Shown here: in pieces, positions 1 to 8,235 of the stretch
How positions within the stretch are numbered: the first letter of the stretch is position 1
Layout of the letters: each line of letters begins with the position of its first letter
Assembly (NCBI GenBank): GCA_903941105.1
Contig: CAJANL010000155.1
Location: forward strand, 1-38,413
Direction: 5' to 3'
DNA: 38,413 nucleotides
Origin: an uncultured Rhodospirillaceae bacterium
GTDB lineage: Bacteria > Pseudomonadota > Alphaproteobacteria > Rhodospirillales > Magnetospirillaceae
The notes under the pieces: model-generated
Told to the model about the DNA's origin: nothing
The model's database searches: none
Seen by the model: the letters and a program-made list of their open reading frames with translations, nothing else
Position numbers and translations under genes: made by a program

Positions 1-1088
1 CGGTCGAACTCGGTGCGGGTCATGCCGACATATTCCAGCCAGCGGGCGACGTCGCCCGGCACCACATGGTCGTACTGGCGCACCAGCTCGATGCCCTGGT
101 CGCGGGTCAGCACGCCGTCGCGGATGTCGCGGCAGACATGGTCGGTGGCCCGGCCATAGCCGAACTTCACGAACTTCATGTAGTCGTGCACACCGTTGTC
201 GTGGACGTTGTTGAGGTTGGAATCGCGCCGGAAGGTGCGGTCGAAGGGGATGGGGTACTGCTCGAAGCCGTATTGGTCCATCATCAGCTGGGTGTGGTTG
301 TTCTGATTCCAGCCGAAGAAGTTGGCGATGAAGACGCCGCGCAGGCCCATGCGCTCGATCACCGCATCGTCGGGGTATTGCGCCCATAGCAGGTCACTCT
401 CGGTGAGGCCCTCCTCGCCGACGAAGTCCTCCCAGTCGTAGCCGTGCAGGTTGTGCTCCTTGCGATAGCGCGCGGTGTACTCGACCATATCCTTGTAGGA
501 GTGCATGCCGCCCAGATTCATGAAGCCGTGCTCGCCCCAGATGATCAGCGGCACGCCCAGCTTCACCGCCATCTGCTGCGGCACGGTGTTGATGCCCATA
601 TGGGCCTGCATGTCGGGATCGCCCATCTTGACGAAGCCGACCTTGTTCATCTTCTTCAGCACCGGGATGCTGGGGGTGAAGTGATAATGGTCGACGCCGA
701 ACACCTCGCGCATGCGCTGGATGTTGCGCATGCCGACCTCGGTGTGGTTGTTCTCGCCGTAGGTCACCAGCACCGGGTTCATCTTGTAGACCGTCTTCAC
801 CAGGTGGATCTGGTAGAAGCTGTCCTTGCCGCCCGATACCGGGATCAGGCAGTCGTAGTTCTTGCCCGACTTGCTGCGATAGTCGGCCACCAGCTCGCGC
901 CACAGCTTTTCGCGCCGGTCCCAGTTGACCGTCTTCTGTTCCTCGTAGGTGCGACAACCGCTGCACAGTCCGTCGTCGCCGATGGTCAGCGGTGCCGCCG
1001 ACACGATGGGGTAGACGCACCGCTTGCAATAGGTCATGTGCGGCGGGGTGATGCGGGGCTGGAGCTTCGCTTCGCCTTTGTTGGTCAT
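1..1088 (-). CDS. N-acetyl sugar amidotransferase (WbpG/PseA-like), 3' end outside window
   Basis: ATP-dependent PP-loop enzyme of the WbpG/PseA family, which converts an N-acetyl group on a sugar into an acetamidino group using ammonia from a HisH/HisF pair. The 362 visible residues start at ATG 1088, preceded by an AGGGAAG Shine-Dalgarno. Seen in the protein: a Cys-pair module (C21, C24, C42, C45), probably zinc-binding, and the ATP-binding SGGKDS loop at residues 85-90. The frame is open to the window edge, so the C-terminus is missing. HisH and HisF paralogues lie upstream on the same strand, separated by one AT-rich orphan gene. Family assignment is firm; that the product is an amidino-nonulosonic acid is inferred from the cluster. 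Confidence 0.9.
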   Translation of the reverse strand, partial: MTNKGEAKLQPRITPPHMTYCKRCVYPIVSAAPLTIGDDGLCSGCRTYEEQKTVNWDRREKLWRELVADYRSKSGKNYDCLIPVSGGKDSFYQIHLVKTVYKMNPVLVTYGENNHTEVGMRNIQRMREVFGVDHYHFTPSIPVLKKMNKVGFVKMGDPDMQAHMGINTVPQQMAVKLGVPLIIWGEHGFMNLGGMHSYKDMVEYTARYRKEHNLHGYDWEDFVGEEGLTESDLLWAQYPDDAVIERMGLRGVFIANFFGWNQNNHTQLMMDQYGFEQYPIPFDRTFRRDSNLNNVHDNGVHDYMKFVKFGYGRATDHVCRDIRDGVLTRDQGIELVRQYDHVVPGDVARWLEYVGMTRTEFD

Positions 1089-1157
1089 GGCGATATCTTC
1101 CCTATGGGCAAAATTTCGACTGACTTTAGCCGCGAGTGTATGAACCCTTCGTAAAGC

Positions 1158-1916
1158 CTAGCACTCGCCGAAAATCTCGATCGAATTCGTCTCGAACGGC
1201 TTAATCTCGTTCGTCAAAGGGTTGATCATGAAGGCACCATCGCGGCTCGACACGCGAAAATACGGATGGAAGAAATCCGCATCCAAAACGTTTGATGATG
1301 AATATTCTGGAACGTTGGCATTCATCTCAACAAGACTGTTGGAAATTACCTCTGCAAATGAAAAATGGCGTAATATATCAGGATATCCATCATACCAACT
1401 GTAAGCGGTGAAGCCTCCGTCCACCTCGGCCTCCACCGTGTGCAGCGGTATCGTGTAGTGATAGTTATCCGTCGAGTGGACCCGCAGTTTGAGCGCCCGT
1501 CCTTCGACGACGGCCTGCGCCACGGCCTCGGTGCCGCGCGAGCCGAAACGCCATAGGCGGGTGTACTTTCGCGGGGCGATGAAGCGCATCTCGGCATAGG
1601 CGTGTGACGAGAAGAAGCGAGCCTTGCTGCCCGTCGTGGCCATATTACACACCACGGGGGCGAAGTTGTTGTAGGCAAAGGCCATGGGGGCCCTTCGGTC
1701 GAAGGCCTCGCACGTCAGCGCCGCCAAGCCGTGCGAGGCATGAATCTCTCCGAACTTCGCCCAGAAGCGGTCTTCCGACATCACAATATTGGTGAGGTGG
1801 TAGCTCTCTGTATACTTTACCGTTCCAAAACGGTTCCTGAGAACGATCCAGATGTCAGACCCCGTCCTGATCTCGGGCAAGATGTGGACGAAGGATGGGT
1901 GAGGGGGGGAAGTCAA
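1158..1916 (-). CDS. hypothetical protein, AT-rich orphan inside glycan operon
   Basis: I do not recognise this 252-residue protein. It is soluble-looking, rich in aromatic residues and histidine, with no signal peptide, membrane segment or known motif. The start is TTG at 1916, chosen because AGAGGT sits about seven bases upstream and the first in-frame ATG is some 46 codons in. Base composition is clearly more AT-rich than its neighbours (for example 1270-1400), and it is separated by 83 and 69 bp from genes on either side, while the upstream members of the operon overlap each other. It looks like a later insertion between hisF and the amidotransferase. A role in modifying the same sugar is possible but unsupported. 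Confidence 0.6.
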   Translation of the reverse strand: MTSPPHPSFVHILPEIRTGSDIWIVLRNRFGTVKYTESYHLTNIVMSEDRFWAKFGEIHASHGLAALTCEAFDRRAPMAFAYNNFAPVVCNMATTGSKARFFSSHAYAEMRFIAPRKYTRLWRFGSRGTEAVAQAVVEGRALKLRVHSTDNYHYTIPLHTVEAEVDGGFTAYSWYDGYPDILRHFSFAEVISNSLVEMNANVPEYSSSNVLDADFFHPYFRVSSRDGAFMINPLTNEIKPFETNSIEIFGEC

Positions 1917-1982
1917 TCTAGCACCTCTAAACTTGCCGTGGCGCGCCGGCCCACAGTCCCTACGTTGGCGTCGACTCTAAGT

Positions 1983-2011
1983 CCGTGGGTTCCCGGCCCT
2001 TAAGCCCACGG
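1983..2011. terminator. hairpin overlapping hisF stop codon
   Basis: A 7-bp perfect inverted repeat, CCGTGGG (1983-1989) and CCCACGG (2005-2011), straddles the TAA stop of the HisF paralogue. There is no T-run, so it is not a classical intrinsic terminator. It could weaken transcription into the orphan gene and amidotransferase, or stabilise the mRNA 3' end. Confidence 0.35.
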
Positions 2012-2800
2012 ATAGCGGACGTTGAAGCCCTTCTCCCGCATGGTCGTCTTAGCGCGTTTGTATGAATGTTCGGTAAAGTGGAAGATGTTCCCGGCCGCCA
2101 CCGCGCTGGCGTTGCCGTCGCTCACCGCCTCGCAGAAGTCGCTGAAGGCGCCGGCGCCGCCGCAGGCGATCACCGGGATGCCCACCGCGCCGGCGATGGC
2201 GCGCACCGCGTCCACGTCGTAGCCCTCGGCGGTGCCGTCGCGGTCGATGGAGTTGACCAGGATCTCGCCGGCGCCGCGCCGCTCCGCCTCGCGCGCCCAG
2301 GCCACCGGGTCGCCGTCGCAGCGGGTGCGCCCTTGATCGATATGGAGGGCGAGGCCGCCACCGGGCTCGCGCTTGACGTCGATGCCCACCATCATCGCCT
2401 GGGAGCCGTATTTCTCGGCCACCTCGGTGATCAGTTCGGGGCGGCGGTGCACGGCCGAGTTGATCACCACCTTGTCGGCGCCGTTGGCGATGAAGCGGTC
2501 GACATCGGCCAGGCTGGTGACGCGGCCGCCGAAGGTCAGCGGCATGAAGGCGTGTTTCGAGATGGCCTTCAGGATGGCGACGATGTCGTTGGTGACCTCG
2601 TACTTCTTGTCGCGGCGGTCCATGTCGTAGTCGCCCTCGCGGGTGATGTCGATATAGACCAGCTCGTCGGCCAGCCACTCGTTGAGGCGGGCCAGCTGAT
2701 CGTAGGGGCTGCCGATGATCTTGAAGTCCGAGAAGGTCTCGGAGCGGACGATGACGCCGTTCATCAGATAGAGCACGGGGATCAGGCGGGTCTTCAGCAT
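2000..2800 (-). CDS. hisF: HisF paralogue of amidino-sugar biosynthesis
   Basis: A 266-residue TIM-barrel protein of the imidazole glycerol phosphate synthase cyclase family. Location beside HisH and a WbpG/PseA-like amidotransferase argues for a role in delivering ammonia for sugar amidination, as in the wbpG-hisH-hisF set of Pseudomonas O-antigen loci, not histidine synthesis. In support, the N-terminal strand reads IPVLYLMNG where true HisF has CLDV, so the catalytic Asp at position 11 is a Tyr. The second acidic position (GIDVK) is kept. ATG 2800 overlaps the hisH stop in an ATGCTGA arrangement, implying translational coupling. The substrate is inferred. Confidence 0.88.
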   Translation of the reverse strand: MLKTRLIPVLYLMNGVIVRSETFSDFKIIGSPYDQLARLNEWLADELVYIDITREGDYDMDRRDKKYEVTNDIVAILKAISKHAFMPLTFGGRVTSLADVDRFIANGADKVVINSAVHRRPELITEVAEKYGSQAMMVGIDVKREPGGGLALHIDQGRTRCDGDPVAWAREAERRGAGEILVNSIDRDGTAEGYDVDAVRAIAGAVGIPVIACGGAGAFSDFCEAVSDGNASAVAAGNIFHFTEHSYKRAKTTMREKGFNVRYPWA

Positions 2801-3417
2801 GGTCCTTGCATCCGCGCGAAGTTGTCGAGGATGGCGAGGCCGACCCGGTGGCTCTTTTCGGGGTGGAACTGCACGCCGAAAACGTTGCCCTTGGCCACCG
2901 CAGCCGTTACCGGCCTGCCGTAGTCGGTCACCGCGGCGCGGTCCTCGTCCCGGCTGGTGACGAATTGGAACGAGTGGACGAAATAGGCGCTGCGCTCGTC
3001 GCCCAGCCCCTGGAACAGGGGACTGTCGCGCAGGATCTCGATATCGTTCCAGCCCACATGCGGCAGCCGGAGGTCGGTGGTGGTGCGCGGGATCAACTGG
3101 ACGCGGCCCTCGATCCAGCCGAGGCCGGCGGCGCCGCCGTGCTCGTCGCCCCATTCGGCAATCAACTGCATGCCGAGGCAGATACCCAGCACCGGCAGCT
3201 TGCGGCCGAGCACCAACTCGTCGAGCGCATCCTTCCAGCCGTCGGCCCGCAGCTTCTCCGCCGATTGCCGGAACGAGCCGACGCCGGGCAGGATGATGCG
3301 GTCGGCTCCGGCCAGGTCGGCGGGAGTCTCGGCGACGGCGGCGGCATGGCCCAGCGAGCCCAGTGCGTTGAGTACGGACTGGATATTGCCGATGCCGCAA
3401 TGGACGATCGTGATCAT
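2794..3417 (-). CDS. hisH: HisH paralogue, glutamine amidotransferase
   Basis: A 207-residue class I glutamine amidotransferase of the HisH type that hydrolyses glutamine to supply ammonia. The nucleophile C80 is in the elbow GICLG, and the rest of the triad, H185 and E187, is in QFHPEKS. All catalytic residues are present, so the glutaminase should be active. The start ATG 3417 overlaps the stop of the upstream TPR glycosyltransferase by four bases (ATGA), and its own stop overlaps the hisF start. With the divergent HisF it should form a heterodimer that feeds the N-acetyl sugar amidotransferase at the end of the operon. The sequence alone does not strictly exclude histidine biosynthesis, but the neighbours make it unlikely. 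Confidence 0.9.
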   Translation of the reverse strand: MITIVHCGIGNIQSVLNALGSLGHAAAVAETPADLAGADRIILPGVGSFRQSAEKLRADGWKDALDELVLGRKLPVLGICLGMQLIAEWGDEHGGAAGLGWIEGRVQLIPRTTTDLRLPHVGWNDIEILRDSPLFQGLGDERSAYFVHSFQFVTSRDEDRAAVTDYGRPVTAAVAKGNVFGVQFHPEKSHRVGLAILDNFARMQGPC

Positions 3418-5168
3418 CGGGACATGTGCTCCTGCCACAGGGCAGCATAGGCCGCTTCGAGGTCGCGGGCCATGCCCGGCGTGTCGAACAGCGGGCTGAG
3501 GTGGCGTTGGGCTTCCAAATGGGCCTTCAGCGCGGCCCGTCGCGTCGCATCGCCGGCCAGCGCCACCGCCTTGTCGACGTAGTCGTCGAGGTCCGCCGCC
3601 ACCAGCTCGTCGAGCCCGACCGCATGCAGCAGGCTGGCCGCCACCCGGGATGCGAAGGTTGTCCCGGCGCAGGTCACCACCGGCAGGCCCGCCCACAGCG
3701 CGTCCGAGGCGGTGGTGTGGGCGTTGACCGGCAGGGTGTCGAGGAACAGGTCGGCGAGGGCGTGGCGCGCCATGTGCGGCTCGGGCGGCAGGCGTGGCGC
3801 GAACACCAGGCGGCCGGGGTCGATGCCGGCGGCCTCGGCGTGGCGGCGCAGCGCCTCGTCCCCTTCCAGAATCCACAGCACGCTGCCCGGCACCCGCCCC
3901 AGGATGCGCATCCAGGCTCCGAACACGGCGCGGGTGATCTTATAGGGATGGTTGAAGCCGCAGAACACCATGCCCTCGGCCGGCAATCGGTGGCCGGTCC
4001 GCGTCGCGCTGCCGTCGGGCAGCGGGCGCCGGCGGTCGTTGACCTGATAGCAGCGCGGCAGGCGGTACAGCCGCTCGCCGTAGGCCGCCTCGCTGCCCGG
4101 CGGTGCGATGATCCCGTCGACGATCTGCCAGTCGATGAAGGGGGCGGCGATGGTGGCGGGGAAGCCCAGGTAATGCACCTGCACGGGCGCCGGGCGCAGG
4201 GCCAGGATCTCGGGGCGGGCATCCGCCGTGTAGCCCTTGAGGTCCACCAGCACATGGACGCCCTCGGCGGCGATGGCGCGGGCGGCTTCCGGCGGCGGCA
4301 GGGCGGTGACCTCCATGAAGCGGTCGCAGGCCGCCTCGACCCGCCGCCGCATGGCGCTGCCGTCGCTGGGGCCGTAGCTGATGCCCACCACCTTGACCCG
4401 GGCGCGGTCGTGCAGTTCGAGCAACTCGGCGATCAGCGAGGTGGTGGCGTGCTGGCGGTAATCGTTGGACAGGTAGCCCACCACCAGCCGGCCGTCGCCG
4501 GGGGCGGGCGGCGGCGGGAAACGCAAGGCGGCGCGGATCGGCGCCATCTGCTGGTCGATCATTGCCGACTGCTTGCGGGCGCAGGCCAGTTGCTCCTCGG
4601 CCGAGCTGTCCTGGCACAGGAAGGGGAAGGGGGGAATGGGGTCGGGCAGGGGCGAGCGCGCCAGCGCCTTCATCTCGGCCACCACCGGCTCCAGTTCGTC
4701 CCAGGCGGCGATGGAGGCGAGGTTCAGCGCCATCAGCGCCAGCGCCGCGCCGCGCCGGGGCGGCGACAGGGCGAGAAACCGCTTGTAGCAATCGGCCGAG
4801 GCGCGCCAGTTCTCTCGGCGGGAGTGCAGCGAGGCCAGGTTGGACCAGCCGTCGGCGAAACCGGGGTCGAGGGCCAAGGCGCGCTCCAGGGCGGCCTTGG
4901 CCTTGCCGAGATGGCCGCTCATCATCAGCACGCTGCCCAGGTTGCCGTGGTAGGCGGCAACCCGCTCGTTGATGCGGATAGCACGGCGGATCAGGTTGGT
5001 GGCCCGCTCGCCGTCACCGCGCGCGTGGGCGATCAGCCCCGACAGGTGCAGCGCGTCGGGGTGGTTGGGCTGCTGCTGCAGGATGCGCTGGTACAGCGTC
5101 TCGGCCGTGTCGAGGTCGCCGCGCTGGTGATGCTGGACCGCCGCCTGCAGCAGCGCCGCCGCGCTCAT
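3414..5168 (-). CDS. TPR-OGT type protein glycosyltransferase (GT41, SPINDLY-like)
   Basis: A 584-residue fusion of N-terminal tetratricopeptide repeats (about residues 2-140) and a C-terminal OGT/SPINDLY-type GT-B domain (about 226-580). The OGT signature positions are visible: H240 in SNDYRQH, K410 in FNHPYK, and the DTLPVNAHTT segment with H484. Such enzymes transfer a sugar to Ser/Thr of proteins in the cytoplasm. Beside flaF and nonulosonic acid genes, flagellin is the likely acceptor, by analogy with TPR-containing flagellin glycosyltransferases such as Caulobacter FlmG. Start ATG 5168 overlaps the amidohydrolase stop by ATGA. Acceptor and donor are inferred. Confidence 0.88.
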   Translation of the reverse strand: MSAAALLQAAVQHHQRGDLDTAETLYQRILQQQPNHPDALHLSGLIAHARGDGERATNLIRRAIRINERVAAYHGNLGSVLMMSGHLGKAKAALERALALDPGFADGWSNLASLHSRRENWRASADCYKRFLALSPPRRGAALALMALNLASIAAWDELEPVVAEMKALARSPLPDPIPPFPFLCQDSSAEEQLACARKQSAMIDQQMAPIRAALRFPPPPAPGDGRLVVGYLSNDYRQHATTSLIAELLELHDRARVKVVGISYGPSDGSAMRRRVEAACDRFMEVTALPPPEAARAIAAEGVHVLVDLKGYTADARPEILALRPAPVQVHYLGFPATIAAPFIDWQIVDGIIAPPGSEAAYGERLYRLPRCYQVNDRRRPLPDGSATRTGHRLPAEGMVFCGFNHPYKITRAVFGAWMRILGRVPGSVLWILEGDEALRRHAEAAGIDPGRLVFAPRLPPEPHMARHALADLFLDTLPVNAHTTASDALWAGLPVVTCAGTTFASRVAASLLHAVGLDELVAADLDDYVDKAVALAGDATRRAALKAHLEAQRHLSPLFDTPGMARDLEAAYAALWQEHMSR

Positions 5169-6655
5169 CGGTTCCCCGTCAGACGCGGCAGCGCCCGCAG
5201 CGCATTGGCGACGAAGATCTTGTCCAGCACCGCCTCGGAGAAGCCGCTGTCGAGCAGCTTGCCCAGGGTCCAGGCCGGATGCATCAACTGGCCATCGCAG
5301 GAGAACAGCACCCGGTCCTCGCCCAGCAGCCGCACCGCTTCCACCAGATCGACCTGTTGCCGCAGCGCGGTCGAGGTCGCGATGTCGCAATAAATGTTGG
5401 CGTAGGGGGCGATTTCCCGGAGGCGCCAGGTGCCATGGGCGGCGATGAAGGTGATTTCGGGGTGGCGGGCCGCCGTCCGCGCCAGCCCGCCCAGGTGGCA
5501 CATCAACGGCCAGTCCAGCTCGGCGGCGCGGGCCAGCAGCGGCTCGTACTCGGGGGCGTCGAGATCGAGGCCGTAGAAATCCTGGATGGTCTTCAGCCCG
5601 ACGAAGCGCGGATCGTCCCGCCAGCGCTCGATCTCGGCCAGGGACTCGTCGAGGCGGCGCGGATTGATCACCACATAGCCGCGCACCCGGGGGTCGGCAC
5701 CGCAGAAGGCGGCGGTCTCGGCATTGCCGGCCGGCAGGTCGTAGTTCAACGCCCGGATCGACGAGGTGACGGCGAAGCGGTAATTCAGCGCGTCCATGTC
5801 GGCCCGCATGGCCTCGACGCCGATGCGCGGCTCGACGATGTTCCAGCCGCTGGTGTGCCAGTGGGTGTCGATCTTGGGCCGCACCCACAAGTCTTGCGGC
5901 AGGTCGGTGCAGGCCGCCACCGGCAGGTCGAGCCCCAGCGCCCGGCAGAGGGTTCCGCCCTGGATCAGGGCGCGGTCGGCCTCCGACAGTCGTTCGGCCC
6001 GCAGCACCAGATGGGCGGGGGACGGCAGGGTCAGCGGCCAGCCCGAGGCGATGAACAGCCGCTCGGCGCCCAGCCGTTCGGCGAGGAAGGCGATGCCGCC
6101 CGACTGGGTGGTGGTGGAGACGTCGAACAGCACGCTGCCGAAATCGCGGCCCACCGCCACCATGTCGGCGGTGGCGTTGTAGCCGCTGCCTTTCATCCAG
6201 CGCACCAGCAGGCGGGCGCCCTCGCCGGCGATGGTGGGCGCGCAGCGGCCCAGTTCGGCGGCGGTCATCAGGCCGGCCTGCACCGCCAGCCCCAGGGCTG
6301 CCGCCTTGCGGGCGATGGCGCGGACCACGTGGTTGTCCCAGCCCCAGGCGTCGAACTGGAACTTGGGGAACAGGCCGATGACCTTGACGCCCTCGGCCGC
6401 CAGCCTCTCCAGCATATCGCCATCCAGGTCGTAGGCGACCGGGTTGAGGATGGCCACCGGCACCAGCCGTCCGCCCGAGGCGCGGCAGGCGGCGATCAAC
6501 TCGGCATTGCCCTCGGCGACGTCGAAATAGGCCGCCTTGAACGAGGCCGCCAGCGCGGCCCCGATGCCGAGAGGAGCCAGGGCGGCCAGCGGATCGCCGC
6601 CACCGATCTCCTGCGTCGGATCGCGTCCGATGAAAATGCCGCCATCAAGGATCAT
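5165..6655 (-). CDS. tandem two-domain amidohydrolase (amidohydrolase_2-like)
   Basis: A 496-residue protein that looks like two TIM-barrel amidohydrolase_2 domains in tandem. The C-terminal domain (about 258-490) carries the metal-site pattern HxH (H265, H267), H387, H407 and D454, so it may be catalytic. The N-terminal domain (about 1-245) has the same layout (LVPVAILNP against VRGYVVINP) but lacks HxH at its start (LDGGIFIG), so it is probably degenerate. Family members act as decarboxylases, lactonases or hydrolases. The substrate is unknown; a sugar or a modified acyl group is plausible from context. It overlaps both neighbours by ATGA. The domain duplication is my reading and rests on motif spacing. 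Confidence 0.72.
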   Translation of the reverse strand: MILDGGIFIGRDPTQEIGGGDPLAALAPLGIGAALAASFKAAYFDVAEGNAELIAACRASGGRLVPVAILNPVAYDLDGDMLERLAAEGVKVIGLFPKFQFDAWGWDNHVVRAIARKAAALGLAVQAGLMTAAELGRCAPTIAGEGARLLVRWMKGSGYNATADMVAVGRDFGSVLFDVSTTTQSGGIAFLAERLGAERLFIASGWPLTLPSPAHLVLRAERLSEADRALIQGGTLCRALGLDLPVAACTDLPQDLWVRPKIDTHWHTSGWNIVEPRIGVEAMRADMDALNYRFAVTSSIRALNYDLPAGNAETAAFCGADPRVRGYVVINPRRLDESLAEIERWRDDPRFVGLKTIQDFYGLDLDAPEYEPLLARAAELDWPLMCHLGGLARTAARHPEITFIAAHGTWRLREIAPYANIYCDIATSTALRQQVDLVEAVRLLGEDRVLFSCDGQLMHPAWTLGKLLDSGFSEAVLDKIFVANALRALPRLTGNR

Positions 6656-7641
6656 GACGCCTGTCCCCGGATGTCGTGGCCGACCAGCGATACCACCGCC
6701 TTGCCGGCGTCGAGCGCCTCGCGCAGCAGGGTCGAGCGCATGCCCACCACCAGATCGGCGGCCAGGATGGCCTCGGAGGCGGTGCCATCGGTGCTGATGA
6801 TGACGCGCGGCCCGGCCCGGCCGCAGTGGGCGGCGAACTTGTCGGGGCGTTCCTTGGGGTGGGGGCGGATCACCACCAGTTGGGCGGCGCCGGCCGCGAT
6901 GCCCGGCACCGCGCGCTCGCCGGCCAGGGCGGCCAGCAGCAGGGCAAGGCAGTCGTATTCGTCGTAATGCTTGGGCTTGCCCAAGGCCACCAGTTCCTCG
7001 ACGTTTTCCGAGGCGAACAGGGCGGCGCGCTCGCCCTCGCCCAGGCCCCACTGACGGCGCAGGCCGGCGGCATTGGTGCGGGCCTGCTCCATCTCCTGGC
7101 GGTGGACGCCGATGATCAGGTCGGGAATCAGGGTGATGCGCCCGGTGGGGCAATAGGGTGCCACCTCGTCGAACACCGCCCGGTTGGGGACATGGACGAA
7201 GTCGGGCACCACCATGTCGCCCTCCGGCGAAGTGAAGCGGGGGGCGACGTTGAAGGCGCCGTCGACGAAGCCGTGGCTGGGGATGCCGGCCCGTCGCGCC
7301 GCCTGCCACAGGGCCTGATCGGTGTCGTCGTCCACGTCGCTGGTGGCGGTCAGCACCACCGTGACACCGCGCTCGGCCAGCAGGGCATCGAGCAGCCGGT
7401 CGCGGTCGGGGCCGCGCGCCTCGGGCAGCGGCCATGCCTCGGCCGCCTCGCCCAGTCCGGCGAAGACCTTGATGGCAAAGTCCTTGGCGAACACCAACGG
7501 TGGATGGTGGGGAATTTGGGCCTTTACCGCGACAATGCCGGGGTGGGCCGCCTCGTTGGGGAAGCGGCCACGCAAGGCCTGGAGCAGCCCGAACATTTGT
7601 CGCGCCCCGCCCGGATCACGGCTGAACAGCAGGCTGGTCAT
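6652..7641 (-). CDS. GT-B-fold-like protein of glycan cluster, function unknown
   Basis: A 329-residue soluble protein. The C-terminal half has the features of a GT-B or UDP-GlcNAc 2-epimerase-like domain: VVIRPHPKERP followed by a segment beginning STDGTASEAI and reading on through LRE and AGKAVVSL, which resembles the nucleotide-sugar binding side of such folds. The N-terminal half (SRDPGGARQMFGLLQALR) resembles the first Rossmann domain. It may be a glycosyltransferase or a nucleotide-sugar hydrolase/epimerase; I cannot choose between them. ATG 7641 lies 41 bp after flaF, and its stop overlaps the amidohydrolase start. Confidence 0.6.
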   Translation of the reverse strand: MTSLLFSRDPGGARQMFGLLQALRGRFPNEAAHPGIVAVKAQIPHHPPLVFAKDFAIKVFAGLGEAAEAWPLPEARGPDRDRLLDALLAERGVTVVLTATSDVDDDTDQALWQAARRAGIPSHGFVDGAFNVAPRFTSPEGDMVVPDFVHVPNRAVFDEVAPYCPTGRITLIPDLIIGVHRQEMEQARTNAAGLRRQWGLGEGERAALFASENVEELVALGKPKHYDEYDCLALLLAALAGERAVPGIAAGAAQLVVIRPHPKERPDKFAAHCGRAGPRVIISTDGTASEAILAADLVVGMRSTLLREALDAGKAVVSLVGHDIRGQAS

Positions 7642-7682
7642 GGCTCGTCGCGACTTTGGCGCGGGCTTGCGCCCGGCGCCGC

Positions 7683-8030
7683 CTAGCTCTTGTGGCCTTC
7701 GAGCAGGCCTTCGGAAATCTGCAGGTTGATGTTGACCAGCGTGTCGATGACGTTGTCGGGGCTGTCGACGCCGTGCTTCATGGTGGTCTGGGCGACGAAA
7801 TTGGCCAGACGGGTCAGGTTGCCCTGCAGGTTCTCGGGAACCTTGCTGCCGGCGGAGGTGACCAGGGTGCGGATGGCGATCCACAGCTGCATGTTGTGTT
7901 CGAGCGCCGCGGCCAACTGGGCCTTGTCGCCGGACGCGCGGGCCTGATCCAACTGGAGGCCGGCCTGGGTCAGTTGCAGGGCTTCGCCCTCGGGAATGGA
8001 TTCGGCGGTGAGTTCGATGGTCTCGGTCAT
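7683..8030 (-). CDS. flaF: flagellar biosynthesis regulator FlaF
   Basis: A 115-residue all-helical protein matching the FlaF family, which in alphaproteobacteria promotes flagellin synthesis or secretion as the partner and opposite of FlbT. The family-like stretches are the NMQLWIAIR segment, LPxNLxGxLxRLANFVAQ (here with VPENLQ) and a C-terminal INLQISEGL. ATG 8030 is preferred over GTG 8042 because TGGGGA lies at proper spacing upstream of it. It is the first gene of the minus-strand glycan operon, tying flagellin control to glycosylation genes. FlbT and flagellin genes are not in the window. Confidence 0.82.
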   Translation of the reverse strand: MTETIELTAESIPEGEALQLTQAGLQLDQARASGDKAQLAAALEHNMQLWIAIRTLVTSAGSKVPENLQGNLTRLANFVAQTTMKHGVDSPDNVIDTLVNINLQISEGLLEGHKS

Positions 8031-8042
8031 TGGATTCCCCAC

Positions 8043-8235
8043 TGCTGCTTCGGAAGTGGACTACCACCTCCGTCGATGCGCCATTAGGCTAGCACCCTGA
8101 CTTTTCGCCGTGACTCCGTCAAGGGGGTAGACCTCAATCGTGTCCCTTTACGCCAAATGGGTAGCCGAGTGCCGCAAGGCAACCCAACGTTAACATTCGG
8201 GCTGCTAGACTAACCCGCCCACTACGAGACACGAC
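8043..8235. other. divergent intergenic region between the two glycan operons
   Basis: These 193 bp separate flaF (minus) from the E1 alpha gene (plus) and must hold the promoters of both operons. I found no convincing sigma-70, sigma-28 or sigma-54 elements and no riboswitch. The plus-strand gene has only a weak Shine-Dalgarno (GAGACA). Confidence 0.5.

Noticed and set aside
2000-3417. Histidine biosynthesis genes
   Set aside because: HisF lacks the catalytic aspartate, and the neighbours are sugar amidination genes; no other his genes are nearby.
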